Part shown: in pieces, positions 19,401 to 28,653 of the stretch | Layout of the letters: every line of letters begins with the position of its first letter | How positions within the stretch are numbered: the first letter of the stretch is position 1 | DNA from: JAJFJD01 sp965228695 | GTDB lineage: Bacteria; Pseudomonadota; Alphaproteobacteria; UBA8366 | Direction of reading: 5' to 3' | Length of the DNA stretch: 64,000 nt | NCBI GenBank assembly: GCA_965228695.1 | Contig: CBDDIB010000002.1 | Coordinates: 124,001-188,000 of the forward strand | The notes under the pieces: model-generated | What the model saw: the letters and a program-made list of their open reading frames with translations, nothing else | Databases searched by the model: none | What the model was told of the DNA's origin: nothing | Program-made: the position numbers and the translations under genes

Positions 19401-19816
19401 TGAGCACCGATAGCCCGAACGGGAAAGACGGCCTGAGTCTTCAGGATTTCATGCCGGCGGGCGCCAGGGATACGGTCGCCCATGCCGGAAAACCGCTCGA
19501 TCCGGGCACCCCGGTAGCGGACAAGGACGCCGTGATCGAGGCGATGAAAACGGTTCACGACCCCGAAATTCCAGTAAATATTTACGATCTTGGTCTTATA
19601 TATGCGCTGGACATCGCCGAGGATGGTTCGGCTCAGGTTAAGATGACCCTGACCGCCCCGGCCTGCCCGGTGGCCGGCCAGATGCCGATCGACGTGGCCA
19701 ACGCGGTCGCCGGCGTCGACGGGATCGGCGAAGTGACGGTAGAACTGGTCTGGGAGCCGGCCTGGACCAAGGACAGGATGTCGGAAGAGGCGCGACTCGC
19801 CCTCGACATGTGGTAA
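19400..19816 (+). CDS. sufT: SUF system protein SufT-like (MIP18/DUF59 family)
   Basis: This 138-residue protein has a roughly 40-residue variable N-terminus followed by a MIP18/DUF59 domain with DPEIPVNIYDLGLIY at about residues 54-68 and the conserved cysteine C89 in TAPACPVAG. SufT-type proteins help Fe-S maturation or transfer. The start is GTG at 19400-19402, overlapping the preceding TAG by one base (TAGTG); a longer frame from 19325 runs inside the sufU gene and is not credible. Confidence 0.92.
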   Translation: MSTDSPNGKDGLSLQDFMPAGARDTVAHAGKPLDPGTPVADKDAVIEAMKTVHDPEIPVNIYDLGLIYALDIAEDGSAQVKMTLTAPACPVAGQMPIDVANAVAGVDGIGEVTVELVWEPAWTKDRMSEEARLALDMW

Positions 19817-19857
19817 AAACTCCCTATATACAAAGGGTAAGCAGTAGAGATAGAGCC

Positions 19858-20193
19858 ATGCCAGCACCGATGATGACCTTGACGGACGCGGCCGCGGACC
19901 GCGTAAAACACCTGATGTCCCAGACCGACAAACCCCTCGTCGGGCTGCGGGTCGGCGTGAAGGCGCAGGGCTGTTCCGGCATGAGCTATTTCGTGGAATA
20001 CGCCGAGGAACAGAAGAAATTCGAAGAAGTCGTCGAGGACAAGGGTGTCACCATCTTGATCGACCCGGCGGCCACCATGTTCCTGATCGGATCGGAAATG
20101 GATTATCAGGAAGACAAGCTGCAGTCCGGCTTTGTGTTCAATAATCCGAACGAGAAGGGCCGCTGCGGCTGCGGCGAATCCTTCCACATTTAA
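19858..20193 (+). CDS. sufA: A-type Fe-S carrier SufA/IscA-like
   Basis: This 111-residue A-type carrier moves assembled clusters to apo-proteins. The three conserved cysteines are C39 (GCSGM), C103 and C105 (CGCGES) close to the C-terminus. The ATG at 19858 gives the family N-terminus (MPAPMMTLTDAAAD); an upstream in-frame start at 19810 would overlap sufT but adds non-family residues. It is the last recognisable gene of the SUF operon; the DPH6-like gene follows 12 bp later and may be co-transcribed. Confidence 0.95.
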   Translation: MPAPMMTLTDAAADRVKHLMSQTDKPLVGLRVGVKAQGCSGMSYFVEYAEEQKKFEEVVEDKGVTILIDPAATMFLIGSEMDYQEDKLQSGFVFNNPNEKGRCGCGESFHI

Positions 20194-20205
20194 CCGCCGT
20201 CGGCC

Positions 20206-20889
20206 ATGCTGGCCTCCCCCATTGAGAAACCGAAACTGTGGCTATCCTGGAGCAGCGGCAAGGATAGCGCCTGGGCGCTGCACACACTGCGCCAACAGGG
20301 CGGTTATGAGATCGCCGGGCTGCTGACCACGATCAACGAGACCGCGTCGCGGGTCGCCATGCATGCGGTGCGCGAGACGCTGCTGGAACGGCAGGCCGAG
20401 GCCGCGGGCCTGCCGCTGATCAAAGTGCCGATCCCCCATCCCTGCCCGAACGAGGCCTACGAAGACGCGATGCGCCGCGCGATGGATCATGCCAAACGCG
20501 AGGGGGTCACGGCCATGGCCTTCGGCGACCTGTTCCTCGAGGACGTGCGGCAATACCGCATCGACAAGCTGGCGCCGACCGGCATCGATCCGGTGTTCCC
20601 GATCTGGGGATTGGAGACCGCCGCGCTGGCGCAAAAGATGGTGGCGAGCGGACTGCGCGCGCATGTCACCTGCATCGACCCGAACCAACTCGACCCCGCC
20701 TTCGCCGGACGCACCTTTGACGCCGACTTCATCACCGACCTGCCCGATGATGTCGACCCCTGCGGCGAGAACGGCGAATTCCACACATTCGCCTACAAGG
20801 GCCCGATGTTCGACACGCCGGTCGCCATAATCCCCGGCGAGGTGGTCGAACGCGACGGCTTCGTCTTCGCGGATCTGCTGCCGGGCTGA
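20206..20889 (+). CDS. DPH6-like adenine-nucleotide alpha hydrolase (PP-loop ATPase)
   Basis: This 227-residue protein has the PP-loop SSGKDS at residues 16-21 (SWSSGKDSAWAL), the GDLFLEDVRQYR segment and the C-terminal DPCGENGEFHTFAYKGPMF typical of the diphthine-ammonia ligase (DPH6/MJ0570) family. Bacteria have no diphthamide, so the bacterial substrate is unknown; an adenylate-forming amidation or thiolation is plausible. Its position directly behind the SUF genes is suggestive but not proof of a functional link. Confidence 0.85.
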   Translation: MLASPIEKPKLWLSWSSGKDSAWALHTLRQQGGYEIAGLLTTINETASRVAMHAVRETLLERQAEAAGLPLIKVPIPHPCPNEAYEDAMRRAMDHAKREGVTAMAFGDLFLEDVRQYRIDKLAPTGIDPVFPIWGLETAALAQKMVASGLRAHVTCIDPNQLDPAFAGRTFDADFITDLPDDVDPCGENGEFHTFAYKGPMFDTPVAIIPGEVVERDGFVFADLLPG

Positions 20890-20908
20890 CCGCACCACTC
20901 AGAACCCA

Positions 20909-20977
20909 TCATTCCGGATCGCAAGGCTCGCGCACCGAAATTCAAAGATTTTCGGGCTCACCTAGCGTCCGGAATGA
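20909..20977. repeat. Small palindromic intergenic element
   Basis: Inverted arms TCATTCCGGA (20909-20918) and TCCGGAATGA (20968-20977) enclose 49 bp between two convergent genes. This resembles the short palindromic intergenic repeats with CATTCCGG ends that are common in GC-rich Alphaproteobacteria. Only one copy is seen in this window. It could also act as a weak bidirectional terminator. Confidence 0.4.
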
Positions 20978-20991
20978 CAAGAAACATCGGT

Positions 20992-22101
20992 TCAATCGAT
21001 CCGGTATTTCTTCACCATGTCCCAGTCGAGTTGGATGTCGAAGCCGGGGCCGGTCGGCACGGCGATCTCGCCATCCTTCACCGGCGGGCGGTTGGCGAAC
21101 AGGCCGTCCCAGATCGGGTCGCGGTCGGGATCGGCGAAGCATTCCACATAGGTGCCGTGCGGCACGCCCGACAGCATGTGCAGCGCGATCTGGCCCTCCT
21201 CGTGATGCGCCATCATGACGGAATGGACCGCGCACATCCCGGCGACCCGCCGCCATTCGGTCGGACCGCCCGATTCCGACGCGTCGAGATTGCAGAAGTC
21301 GATGGCCTCCGCCTCGATCATCCGGCGGACGCCGTGGCCGGTGATCTCGCTCTGTCCCGCGGTCACCGGGATCGACGCCGCGCGCCGCACGGCGGCGTTG
21401 CCCGCCGCGTCGTCATACCAATGCACCGGTTCCTCGAACCACAGGATGTCGAGCGGCTCGATCATCCGGGCGAACCGCACCGCGTCGTCGATATCCCAGC
21501 CGCGATTGGCGTCGACGGCGAGCAGGAAATCCGGGCCCGCCCCGTCGCGCGCCGCCGCGACCCGTTCGAAATCCTTCTCGGGCGTCCGGCCGCCGACCTT
21601 GAACTTGCAGCCCGCCATGCCGCGCGCCTTCAACATCTCCATCTCGCGGCGGTAGTCGTCGAGCGTGACATCGTCCTCGTAATACCCGCCGATGGAAATG
21701 ATCGGCATCCGGTCGCGGCAGCCGCCGAACAGGGTCGACACGCTGACCCCTTGCGCCTTCCCGGCGATATCCCATAGCGCGGTGTCGATGCAGGCGATCG
21801 CCTCCATCGCCACCTTGCGGTCGCGGACGGTATGCGCGATGGGAAACATCTTGGCCCAAAGCCGTTCGATCGCCGCCGCATCCTCGCCCAACACCAGCGG
21901 GGCCAGCTCGTCCCGGATGATCTTGCAGATTTCCGGCCCGTGGTTGCGGTTGTCGCCGTTGTAGACCTCGCTCACCGCGCCGTCGTCGGTGTACAGCTTG
22001 GTGATCACCGTGCAGCGCGACGGCACGGAATACTTGCTGCCGCCGAAGACCCGTTTCAGCGGAATTCGAACCGGAATCGTTTCGATTTTTTCAATACGCA
22101 T
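20992..22101 (-). CDS. Enolase superfamily enzyme, mandelate racemase/muconate lactonizing subgroup
   Basis: This 369-residue enzyme abstracts a proton next to a carboxylate on a sugar acid or similar substrate. The catalytic KxK is K166-F-K168 in GCKFKVGG, metal ligands appear at D197 (AVDANRGW), E223 or E224 (WFEEP) and E252 (TAGQSE), and a histidine pair follows at about residues 299-300. The pattern is that of an acid-sugar dehydratase or racemase rather than a true enolase. The gene stands alone, convergent with the DPH6-like gene and divergent from the gamma-glutamyltransferase. Exact substrate unknown. Confidence 0.88.
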   Translation of the reverse strand: MRIEKIETIPVRIPLKRVFGGSKYSVPSRCTVITKLYTDDGAVSEVYNGDNRNHGPEICKIIRDELAPLVLGEDAAAIERLWAKMFPIAHTVRDRKVAMEAIACIDTALWDIAGKAQGVSVSTLFGGCRDRMPIISIGGYYEDDVTLDDYRREMEMLKARGMAGCKFKVGGRTPEKDFERVAAARDGAGPDFLLAVDANRGWDIDDAVRFARMIEPLDILWFEEPVHWYDDAAGNAAVRRAASIPVTAGQSEITGHGVRRMIEAEAIDFCNLDASESGGPTEWRRVAGMCAVHSVMMAHHEEGQIALHMLSGVPHGTYVECFADPDRDPIWDGLFANRPPVKDGEIAVPTGPGFDIQLDWDMVKKYRID

Positions 22102-22201
22102 GATTTCCTGCCGCGGCGGAGCCTTCGCACGCCGATTACGGTTAACTGTTCCTTAATCCAGAAATTATACGCAAGGTGCGTATCCAACGGGAAACGCCGC
22201 G

Positions 22202-23965
22202 ATGACGATGCCAAAACTGCAGAAATTTCCACGCCTTTTCAGGGTCATGACGATTGTCGTCGCCGTGGCCGCGCCGTCTTGGGCGCATGCACAGGCGCAG
22301 CCGGAAATCCATACCGGCTTCCAGAAGAAGGAAGCGGTCCGCGCCAAATCCTTCATGATCTCGGCAGCCAATCCCCATGCCAGCCGCGCCGGTTACGCGA
22401 TCCTGGAGCGTGGCGGGTCCGCGGCGGACGCGGCGATCGCGGCGGCCTTGATGCTGACCCTGGTCGAACCGCAGGCGTCGGGCATCGGCGGCGGCGGCTA
22501 CATGCTGCACTGGTCGCAGACCAAGAAGGCGCTCGACGCCTACGACGCGGCGGTGCTCGCCCCCGGGGCGGTGAAGCCCGATCATTTTCTGGACAGCGAC
22601 GGCGACCCGGTGAAGCGCCGCACGGCCGGCTTCGGCGGACGCACGGTCGGGGTGCCGGGCCAACTCCGCCTGTTCGCGGAGATCCATGCGAAACACGGCA
22701 AGCTGCCGTGGAAGGAGTTGTTCCAACCGACGATCGATCTGGCCGAGAAAGGCTTCGCGGCCTCGCCCCGCCTGCACAAGCAGACGCATGGCAAGCGCAA
22801 GAAGTTCACCGACCCGACCGCGACATCCTATTTCCTGGATGCGGACGGCGAGGCGTGGCCCGTCGGCCACATGCTGGTCAACAAGCCCTTGGCCGACACC
22901 CTGCGCCAGGTCGCCGAGCGCGGCGTCGACGCCTTCTACACCGGCCCGATCGCACAGGACATCGCGAACGCAGTGACCAACGCCAGCGAATACCCATCCC
23001 CGATGACGGCGGAGGAGATCGCAGCCTACCGGATCAAGCGGCATGCGCCGGTCTGCACCACCTACCGGCAGCACCGGGTCTGCGGAGTCGGTCCGTCGAC
23101 CACCGGCGGCCTGACCGTCGCGATGACGCTGCGCCTGCTGGAACCGTTCGACATGGCCGGACTCGGCGCGACCTCGCCGGAGGCGGTTCACCTCTTCCTG
23201 GAAGCGTCCAAGCTCGCTTATGCGGACCGGTCGCAGTATATCGGCGACCCGGATTTCGTCCCGGTCCCGGTCGCCGGGCTGCTGGACCGGGCCTATCTGG
23301 CCGAGCGCGCGAAGAAAATCGACCCGACCGAGTCGATGGGACGGCCGCAGCCGGGGCTGCCGCCGATGCGGAAAGCCTGGAACCATGGCGCCGACGACAC
23401 GCCGGAATCGCCGTCGACCACGCATCTCACCGCCATCGACAAGGACGGCAACGCGGTGTCCTTCACCACCACGATCGGGCGCGGCTTCGGCGCCGGCATC
23501 ATGACCCGCGGCTTCCTGCTGAACGATCAGTTGTTGGCGTTTTCCTTCCGGCCCACCAAGAACGGCGATCCGGTCGCCAACGCCCCGGCGGGCGGGAAAC
23601 GGCCGCGCTCGTCGATGTCGCCGACCATCGTCTTCCGGCCGGACGGCCGGGTACGGCTGGTCGTCGGCTCCCCCGGCGGCACGCGCATCATCGGCTATGT
23701 GGCGAAGACCATCGTCGCCGTCCTCGACTGGCGGATGGACATCCAGTCTGCGATCGCGCTGCCGCATTTCGCCGCCCGCACCCGCCGCGCCGAACTGGAA
23801 AAGGACACCCTGGCGTCCCGCTTCCTCGACGCCCTGGAGGACAAGGACCATTCGGTGAAGATCCGCCACCTGACCAGCGGGCTGCACGGCATCGAGATCC
23901 TGCCCGACGGCACCCTCGTCGGCGGCGCCGACCCGCGCCGCGAGGGCATCGCGCTGGGCAATTAG
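22202..23965 (+). CDS. ggt: Gamma-glutamyltransferase / glutathione hydrolase
   Basis: This periplasmic N-terminal nucleophile hydrolase (EC 3.4.19.13, 2.3.2.2) degrades glutathione and related gamma-glutamyl compounds. A signal peptide ends near residue 30 (AHAQAQ). The precursor of 587 residues would self-cleave before T406 in the STTHLTAIDKDGNAVSFT motif to give large and small subunits. Downstream SMSPTIVF and GSPGGTRII complete the active site. It lies 100 bp from the divergent enolase-family gene. Confidence 0.95.
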   Translation: MTMPKLQKFPRLFRVMTIVVAVAAPSWAHAQAQPEIHTGFQKKEAVRAKSFMISAANPHASRAGYAILERGGSAADAAIAAALMLTLVEPQASGIGGGGYMLHWSQTKKALDAYDAAVLAPGAVKPDHFLDSDGDPVKRRTAGFGGRTVGVPGQLRLFAEIHAKHGKLPWKELFQPTIDLAEKGFAASPRLHKQTHGKRKKFTDPTATSYFLDADGEAWPVGHMLVNKPLADTLRQVAERGVDAFYTGPIAQDIANAVTNASEYPSPMTAEEIAAYRIKRHAPVCTTYRQHRVCGVGPSTTGGLTVAMTLRLLEPFDMAGLGATSPEAVHLFLEASKLAYADRSQYIGDPDFVPVPVAGLLDRAYLAERAKKIDPTESMGRPQPGLPPMRKAWNHGADDTPESPSTTHLTAIDKDGNAVSFTTTIGRGFGAGIMTRGFLLNDQLLAFSFRPTKNGDPVANAPAGGKRPRSSMSPTIVFRPDGRVRLVVGSPGGTRIIGYVAKTIVAVLDWRMDIQSAIALPHFAARTRRAELEKDTLASRFLDALEDKDHSVKIRHLTSGLHGIEILPDGTLVGGADPRREGIALGN

Positions 23966-24068
23966 AACGGAACCTAAGCCGTTATCAACGGATCATCCGA
24001 GAATTCTCATCATCCGACTGCTAATCTACAGTTTCCTCAATGCGGCCGTATCTTCTCGAGGTCAAAAC

Positions 24069-24758
24069 ATGAGAGCGCGCATAGCAGCATGTGTCTTGGC
24101 GATTATCGTTTTGCTTGGGCCAATAGGTGCGGCGGCGTCGGATCGTCCTGTATTGCCCGACGGATTCGTCTATTTGGATGAGGTCATTCCAGGCATCGTC
24201 GTCGATTTGGAGTTCTACGGCAGCGACAACTTCGTCGGCGAACCGATAGACGGCTATGGACACCCCTATGCGGTCCTATCCAAGCCCGCTGCGAGGGCGC
24301 TCGCCAAGGTGCAGACGGTCCTGTTGGGGATGGGGCTTGGCCTGAAGGTTTTCGATGCCTATCGGCCTCAGCGGGCGGTTGATCATTTTGTCCGATGGGC
24401 CGAAGAGCCGGATGATCCGGAGGTCAAGGCCAAATACTACCCCAACGTTGCGAAAGAGGACTTATTCAAGGGCTATATCGCGCGCAAATCCGGCCACTCC
24501 CGCGGAAGTACCATCGACCTTACAATCGTCTACTGGGAGACCGCCAGTGTGGTGCGCGAACTGGACATGGGGACTGCTTTCTTCGATGAAGCATCATGGC
24601 CGTCGAGCAGGGCGGTCACGGCACAACAACGGGCCAACCGGGCGCTTCTACGGTCGGTGATGATTCTGCATGGCTTTCGTCCCTATTTCCGGGAATGGTG
24701 GCATTTCACGCTCAAGAACGAACCCTTTCCGGACACGTATTTCGATTTTCCCCTTTGA
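24069..24758 (+). CDS. D-alanyl-D-alanine dipeptidase (VanX/DdpX, M15D)
   Basis: This 229-residue secreted zinc dipeptidase has a signal peptide ending around residue 23 (AAAS). Zinc ligands H143 and D150 lie in SGHSRGSTID, and H212 with catalytic E209 in EWWHF; the conserved arginine is in DAYRPQRAV. VanX-type enzymes hydrolyse D-Ala-D-Ala, here most likely for peptidoglycan turnover, as no vanH/vanA partners are near. Spacing of 103 bp from ggt suggests its own promoter. Base composition looks a little lower in GC than its neighbours. Confidence 0.92.
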   Translation: MRARIAACVLAIIVLLGPIGAAASDRPVLPDGFVYLDEVIPGIVVDLEFYGSDNFVGEPIDGYGHPYAVLSKPAARALAKVQTVLLGMGLGLKVFDAYRPQRAVDHFVRWAEEPDDPEVKAKYYPNVAKEDLFKGYIARKSGHSRGSTIDLTIVYWETASVVRELDMGTAFFDEASWPSSRAVTAQQRANRALLRSVMILHGFRPYFREWWHFTLKNEPFPDTYFDFPL

Positions 24759-24867
24759 GAATGACACCGCCCGTCAAACTGGCGGCGGCAGATTCGATCT
24801 GATGCAGCGCAGTCGACCGTACAACATGTGTCCGCAATGCGTCGAAACCGGAAATCCAGTTTGATCG

Positions 24868-26082
24868 CTAAATAACCTCGGCCTTGCGCAAGGCCGCGAT
24901 CCCGGCATCGTCGTAGCCGAGTGATTTCAGCACCTCTTCATTGTATTCGCCGTAGTCGGGCGACGGCATCCGGGCGCTCTTTTCATGGCCCTGGATGTTG
25001 ATCGCGTTGCCGTTGATCTGAACCTCGCCCTTCTCGGGATGTCGGGTCGGCCAGGTGACGCCGAGATGTTTGACCTGGTCGTCCTCGAGCATCTTGTCGA
25101 TGGAATACTGCGGTCCGCAGGGCACGCCGATCTCGTTCAGCTTTTCCACCAGTTCGGCGGTCGTGAAGCGCTGCGTCACCTCGGAGACGGCGTCATTGAC
25201 CTTGTCGCGGTTGGTATAGCGGAGGTTGTTGTCGGCGAACTCGGGCACTTGCAACAACTCCTCGCAGTCGAGCGCCTTGCAGAGGCGCGCGAAGGTATGG
25301 TCACCGCCCGCCGCCAGATTGACGTGGCCGTCCTTGGTCGGGAACAGGCTGGTGGGCACGTTGATGGGATGGTCGTTGCCGACCGGCCCCGGCAAATCCT
25401 CCTCCATGGTCCAGCGGGCGACCTGATAGTCGAGCATGCCGATCATCGCTTCCAGCAACGACGTGTGGACCCAGCGGCCCTTGCCGGTGCGGTGGCGTTC
25501 ATGCAGCGCGCTCAGCACGCCGATGGCGAGATACATGCCCGCCGTCAGGTCGCAGATCGGGATCCCGACCCGCAGCGGCCCGCGCCCCGGCTCGCCGGTG
25601 ATCGACATCAAGCCGCCCATGCCCTGGGCGATCTGGTCGACGCCGGGCCGCGGCGCATACGGCCCGGTCTGGCCGAAGCCGGAAATGCTGCCGTAAATGA
25701 TCCGGGGATTCACCTTGCTGCAGTCGTCGTAATTGATGCCGAGGCGGTTCTTCACGTCGGCGCGGAAATTCTCCACGATGATGTCCGCCTTCGCGACCAT
25801 CTTCATGAAGATTTCGTGGCCTTCCTCTTTCTTGAGGTTCAGGGTCACGCTCCGCTTGTTGCGGTGAAGATTGAAGAAATCCGGCTGCAGACGCTGATAG
25901 TTCTGCCCCTTGATGCGGGGATCGGCCTTGGACGTGGCCTCGACCTTGATAACATGCGCGCCCCAATCCGCGAGCATGCGCACGCAGGTCGGCCCGGCGC
26001 GGGCGCGGGTCAGGTCCAGGACCACGAGGTCCGACATCGGCAGATCGTTTCCCGCCGCCGCTGCTTCCAAGGGATGTGCCAT
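24868..26082 (-). CDS. CaiB/BaiF (class III) CoA transferase
   Basis: This 404-residue family III acyl-CoA transferase moves CoA between carboxylic acids. The conserved catalytic aspartate is D149 in RPGVDQIAQGMGG, with the ARAGPTCVRMLADWGAHVIKVE nucleotide-binding start and the NKRSVTLNLK segment. The donor and acceptor acids cannot be told. It is alone on the minus strand, 112 bp from the tRNA gene. Its ribosome-binding site (GGGAGGAT) is strong. Confidence 0.93.
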   Translation of the reverse strand: MAHPLEAAAAGNDLPMSDLVVLDLTRARAGPTCVRMLADWGAHVIKVEATSKADPRIKGQNYQRLQPDFFNLHRNKRSVTLNLKKEEGHEIFMKMVAKADIIVENFRADVKNRLGINYDDCSKVNPRIIYGSISGFGQTGPYAPRPGVDQIAQGMGGLMSITGEPGRGPLRVGIPICDLTAGMYLAIGVLSALHERHRTGKGRWVHTSLLEAMIGMLDYQVARWTMEEDLPGPVGNDHPINVPTSLFPTKDGHVNLAAGGDHTFARLCKALDCEELLQVPEFADNNLRYTNRDKVNDAVSEVTQRFTTAELVEKLNEIGVPCGPQYSIDKMLEDDQVKHLGVTWPTRHPEKGEVQINGNAINIQGHEKSARMPSPDYGEYNEEVLKSLGYDDAGIAALRKAEVI

Positions 26083-26194
26083 GGGTATCCTCCCAACTCT
26101 ATCGATTTGATTTTTGGTTTGCGCGTGCAGCGCTGCCGCGAAAGCATCCGGCGGCCAGCCGAACGCCGCCTCATGCCGTCGTATTAAATCAGAA

Positions 26195-26268
26195 TGGAGC
26201 GGGCGAAGGGAATCGAACCCTCGTCGTAAGCTTGGGAAGCTTCTGCTCTGCCATTGAGCTACGCCCGC
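26195..26268 (-). tRNA. tRNA-Gly (anticodon CCC)
   Basis: The minus strand folds into a clear cloverleaf: acceptor arm GCGGGCG pairing with CGCCCGC, D-arm with GCTC...GAGC, anticodon loop TTCCCAA giving anticodon CCC, and T-loop GGTTCGATTCC. The 3' CCA is encoded (26195-26197). One base pair at the top of the anticodon stem is G-A. No integrase or repeated 3' end is visible nearby, so nothing indicates use as an integration site. Confidence 0.97.
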
Positions 26269-26421
26269 CCGCTGTGCCGACCCTACGAATTCGCTCGGCC
26301 GAGTTCAAGCGCCATGGCCGCACGGGGATCGCATGAAGTCCCGCGATTTCCGCCGGTCCCGCACGGACGTTAGAATGCCCAATCATCTGGTAACCGGCAC
26401 CCGGCGCGGAGGCATCGCCCC

Positions 26422-27876
26422 ATGAAACCCAAGAACGTTCTTTTCATCATGTCCGATCAACATCAGGGCAAGGCGTCGGGCTGTTACGGGCATGACTTCG
26501 CGGTGACGCCGAATATCGACCGGCTGGCGGCGCGTGGCACGCGCTTCACCACGGCCTATACCAACTCGGCGATCTGCGTGCCGGCGCGGGCGGTGATCGC
26601 GACCGGGCGGCATATCTTCGAGTCGGAATACTGGTGCAACGCGCATCCCTATGACGGGCGGATCAAGAGCTGGCATCACCTGCTGGCGGAGAACGGATCG
26701 TCGGCGACCTCGATCGGCAAGCTGCATTTCCGCAACGAGACCGATCCGACCGGCTTCGCCGAGCAGGTCATTCCGATGCATGTGGTCGAGGGCAAGGGCG
26801 ACCTGCGCAGCTGCATCAAACGGCCGATGTCGCCGCCGATGGAAAGCAGCGTGTCGATGACCAATATCGGCCCCGGCGAAAGCCCGTATACGAAATACGA
26901 CCATGACATCGCGGACCGCACTTGCGACTGGCTGCGCGCCAAGGCCGGGGACGCGCGTGACGAGCCGTTCTTCCTGTTCACCTCCTTCGTCTGCCCGCAC
27001 CCGCCCTATATCGCGCCGCGGGAATTCTACGACCTCTACCCCAACGACATCATCCCGACGCCGAAGCTGTCCGAGCCGGACGCGGTGACTCATCCCTGGA
27101 TCCAGAAGATGGAGCGCAACCGCAACTACAACGATTTCCTCACCGAGGAGTCGCGGCGGGTGCTGTTGTCGAGCTATTACGGCTGCGTCAGCTATCTCGA
27201 CCACAATATCGGCCGGGTGCTGGATTGCCTGGAGGCGTGCGGCCTGCGCGACGACACGCTGGTGGTGTACACCTCGGATCATGGCGACAACCTCGGCACG
27301 CGCCGGCTGTTCGGCAAATCGAACATGTATGAGGAAGCGTCCTTCATCCCGATGATCGTCGCCGGACCGAGTATTCCGGAAGGCAAGGTCTCGACCACGC
27401 CGGTCACGCTGCTCGACGTGGCGCCGACGATCCTGGACGCCGCCGGTCTGTCCGGCCTGCCGGAGGCGCGCGACCTGCCGGGCCGCTCGATGATCGAGAT
27501 GGCGCAGGCGGAGGACGATCCGGACCGGGTCGCGTTCTGCGAATATTACGCCGCCGCCGCCGACCGCGCCGCCTTCATGATCCGCAAGGGAAAATACAAA
27601 TACATCCACTATGTCGGTTACGAACCGGAGCTGTTCGACCTGGAGAAAGACCCGGAGGAACTGAACAGCCTCGCCGCCGACCCGGCCTACAAGGCCATCG
27701 TCGACGACTATCACGCGATCCTGTGCGGCATCGTCGACCCCGAGGCGGTGGACGAAGCGGCGTATGCGGCACAGACCGCGCTCGTGGATGCCAACGGCGG
27801 CCGAGAGGCCCTAATCGCGCGCGGCAAATACGAAGGCACGCCTGCCCCCGGCGAGCCGCCCGTCTTTACGACTTAG
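26422..27876 (+). CDS. Sulfatase family hydrolase
   Basis: This 484-residue alkaline-phosphatase-superfamily hydrolase has the formylglycine motif C52-V-P-A-R56 in SAICVPARAVIATGR, so it is a type I sulfatase or phosphonate monoester hydrolase once the cysteine is oxidised. Metal ligands are visible at D12 (IMSDQH) and in YTSDHGDNLG. No signal peptide is present, so it is cytoplasmic. The PPYIAPREFYDLY region resembles choline-sulfatase-like members. No formylglycine-generating enzyme gene is adjacent. The natural ester is unknown. Confidence 0.92.
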   Translation: MKPKNVLFIMSDQHQGKASGCYGHDFAVTPNIDRLAARGTRFTTAYTNSAICVPARAVIATGRHIFESEYWCNAHPYDGRIKSWHHLLAENGSSATSIGKLHFRNETDPTGFAEQVIPMHVVEGKGDLRSCIKRPMSPPMESSVSMTNIGPGESPYTKYDHDIADRTCDWLRAKAGDARDEPFFLFTSFVCPHPPYIAPREFYDLYPNDIIPTPKLSEPDAVTHPWIQKMERNRNYNDFLTEESRRVLLSSYYGCVSYLDHNIGRVLDCLEACGLRDDTLVVYTSDHGDNLGTRRLFGKSNMYEEASFIPMIVAGPSIPEGKVSTTPVTLLDVAPTILDAAGLSGLPEARDLPGRSMIEMAQAEDDPDRVAFCEYYAAAADRAAFMIRKGKYKYIHYVGYEPELFDLEKDPEELNSLAADPAYKAIVDDYHAILCGIVDPEAVDEAAYAAQTALVDANGGREALIARGKYEGTPAPGEPPVFTT

Positions 27877-27900
27877 GTCTCCACCGCCTAGCGCTGTGCA

Positions 27901-28512
27901 CTACCGGGCCGCGCCCCAATACTCGTAGGACAAGGTCTTGGGTCCGGGAATGTAGCCCTGATCGATGCGATCCAGCGTCCAGCCGGCCCGGTCGATATAG
28001 TCCAGGATCGGCCGCCCCGCGTGGCACCCGCCCGCGATGCGTTTCCACACCGGGTCGATGCGTTTTTGCCACTTCCGCACATTTGCGTCGGGCGATTCGC
28101 CATGTTCCGCGAACAGCAGCCGCCCGCCGGGCTTGAGGATGCGGCGCATCTCAGTCAGCGCCTTGACCGGATCGGGAATCGTGCACAGGGAGTAGGTGAC
28201 CACCACGGTATCCGCCGATTTGCTGTCGAGCGGAATCTCCTCGCCCGACGCGCCGATGCGGTCGACGCGGAACGGCACGGCATCGCGCCGGTCGGCCGCG
28301 CGTTTCCAGATATGACCGTCCGGATCGACGCCGATGACCTTGGAGACCCGCGCGGGGCAGTAGATCGGCAGGTTCAAGCCGGACCCGATTCCGACCTCCA
28401 CCACGACGCCCTCGGCGGCGGGGACGACTTTGCGCCGCTGTTTTTCCGTATCGGCAATACCGCAGACGGTATCGATGAACCGCGGCAACATGAAACGACT
28501 GTAGAAACCCAT
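27901..28512 (-). CDS. Class I SAM-dependent methyltransferase
   Basis: This 203-residue methyltransferase has motif I as VVVEVGIGSGLNLP, an acidic residue at the end of strand 2 (GVDPDGHIW), motif post-II around SADTVVVTYSLCTIP and LKPGGRLLFAEHGES. It is similar in layout to UbiE and to the METTL7-type group. The methyl acceptor is unknown. The gene is convergent with the sulfatase and 141 bp downstream of nothing coding on its own strand, so it is probably monocistronic. Confidence 0.88.
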   Translation of the reverse strand: MGFYSRFMLPRFIDTVCGIADTEKQRRKVVPAAEGVVVEVGIGSGLNLPIYCPARVSKVIGVDPDGHIWKRAADRRDAVPFRVDRIGASGEEIPLDSKSADTVVVTYSLCTIPDPVKALTEMRRILKPGGRLLFAEHGESPDANVRKWQKRIDPVWKRIAGGCHAGRPILDYIDRAGWTLDRIDQGYIPGPKTLSYEYWGAAR

Positions 28513-28653
28513 TCTTGAAAACCCATTGGTATCGCAGACCCGTCAGCCCGCGGCATGGGTTTAGCCGGCGTGTGTTTCCGCCCGGCCTCGCAAAGAGGGA
28601 AGAATTGTTTCTATTGTTTCCGCATCAGGGCGAAACGGTGGCCTCGGGGCACG

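Noticed and set aside
21832..24024. 730-codon plus-strand frame over the enolase and gamma-glutamyltransferase genes
   Set aside because: It overlaps ggt in a different frame and has Arg/Gly-rich low-information sequence. The ggt frame has full catalytic motifs.
24069..24758. Vancomycin-resistance locus around the VanX-like gene
   Set aside because: No vanH, vanA, vanR or vanS homologue is adjacent, and the protein has a signal peptide, which fits peptidoglycan turnover in a Gram-negative cell.
26195..26268. tRNA-Gly as an integration site for a genomic island
   Set aside because: No integrase, no repeat of the tRNA 3' end and no mobile genes were seen on either side.
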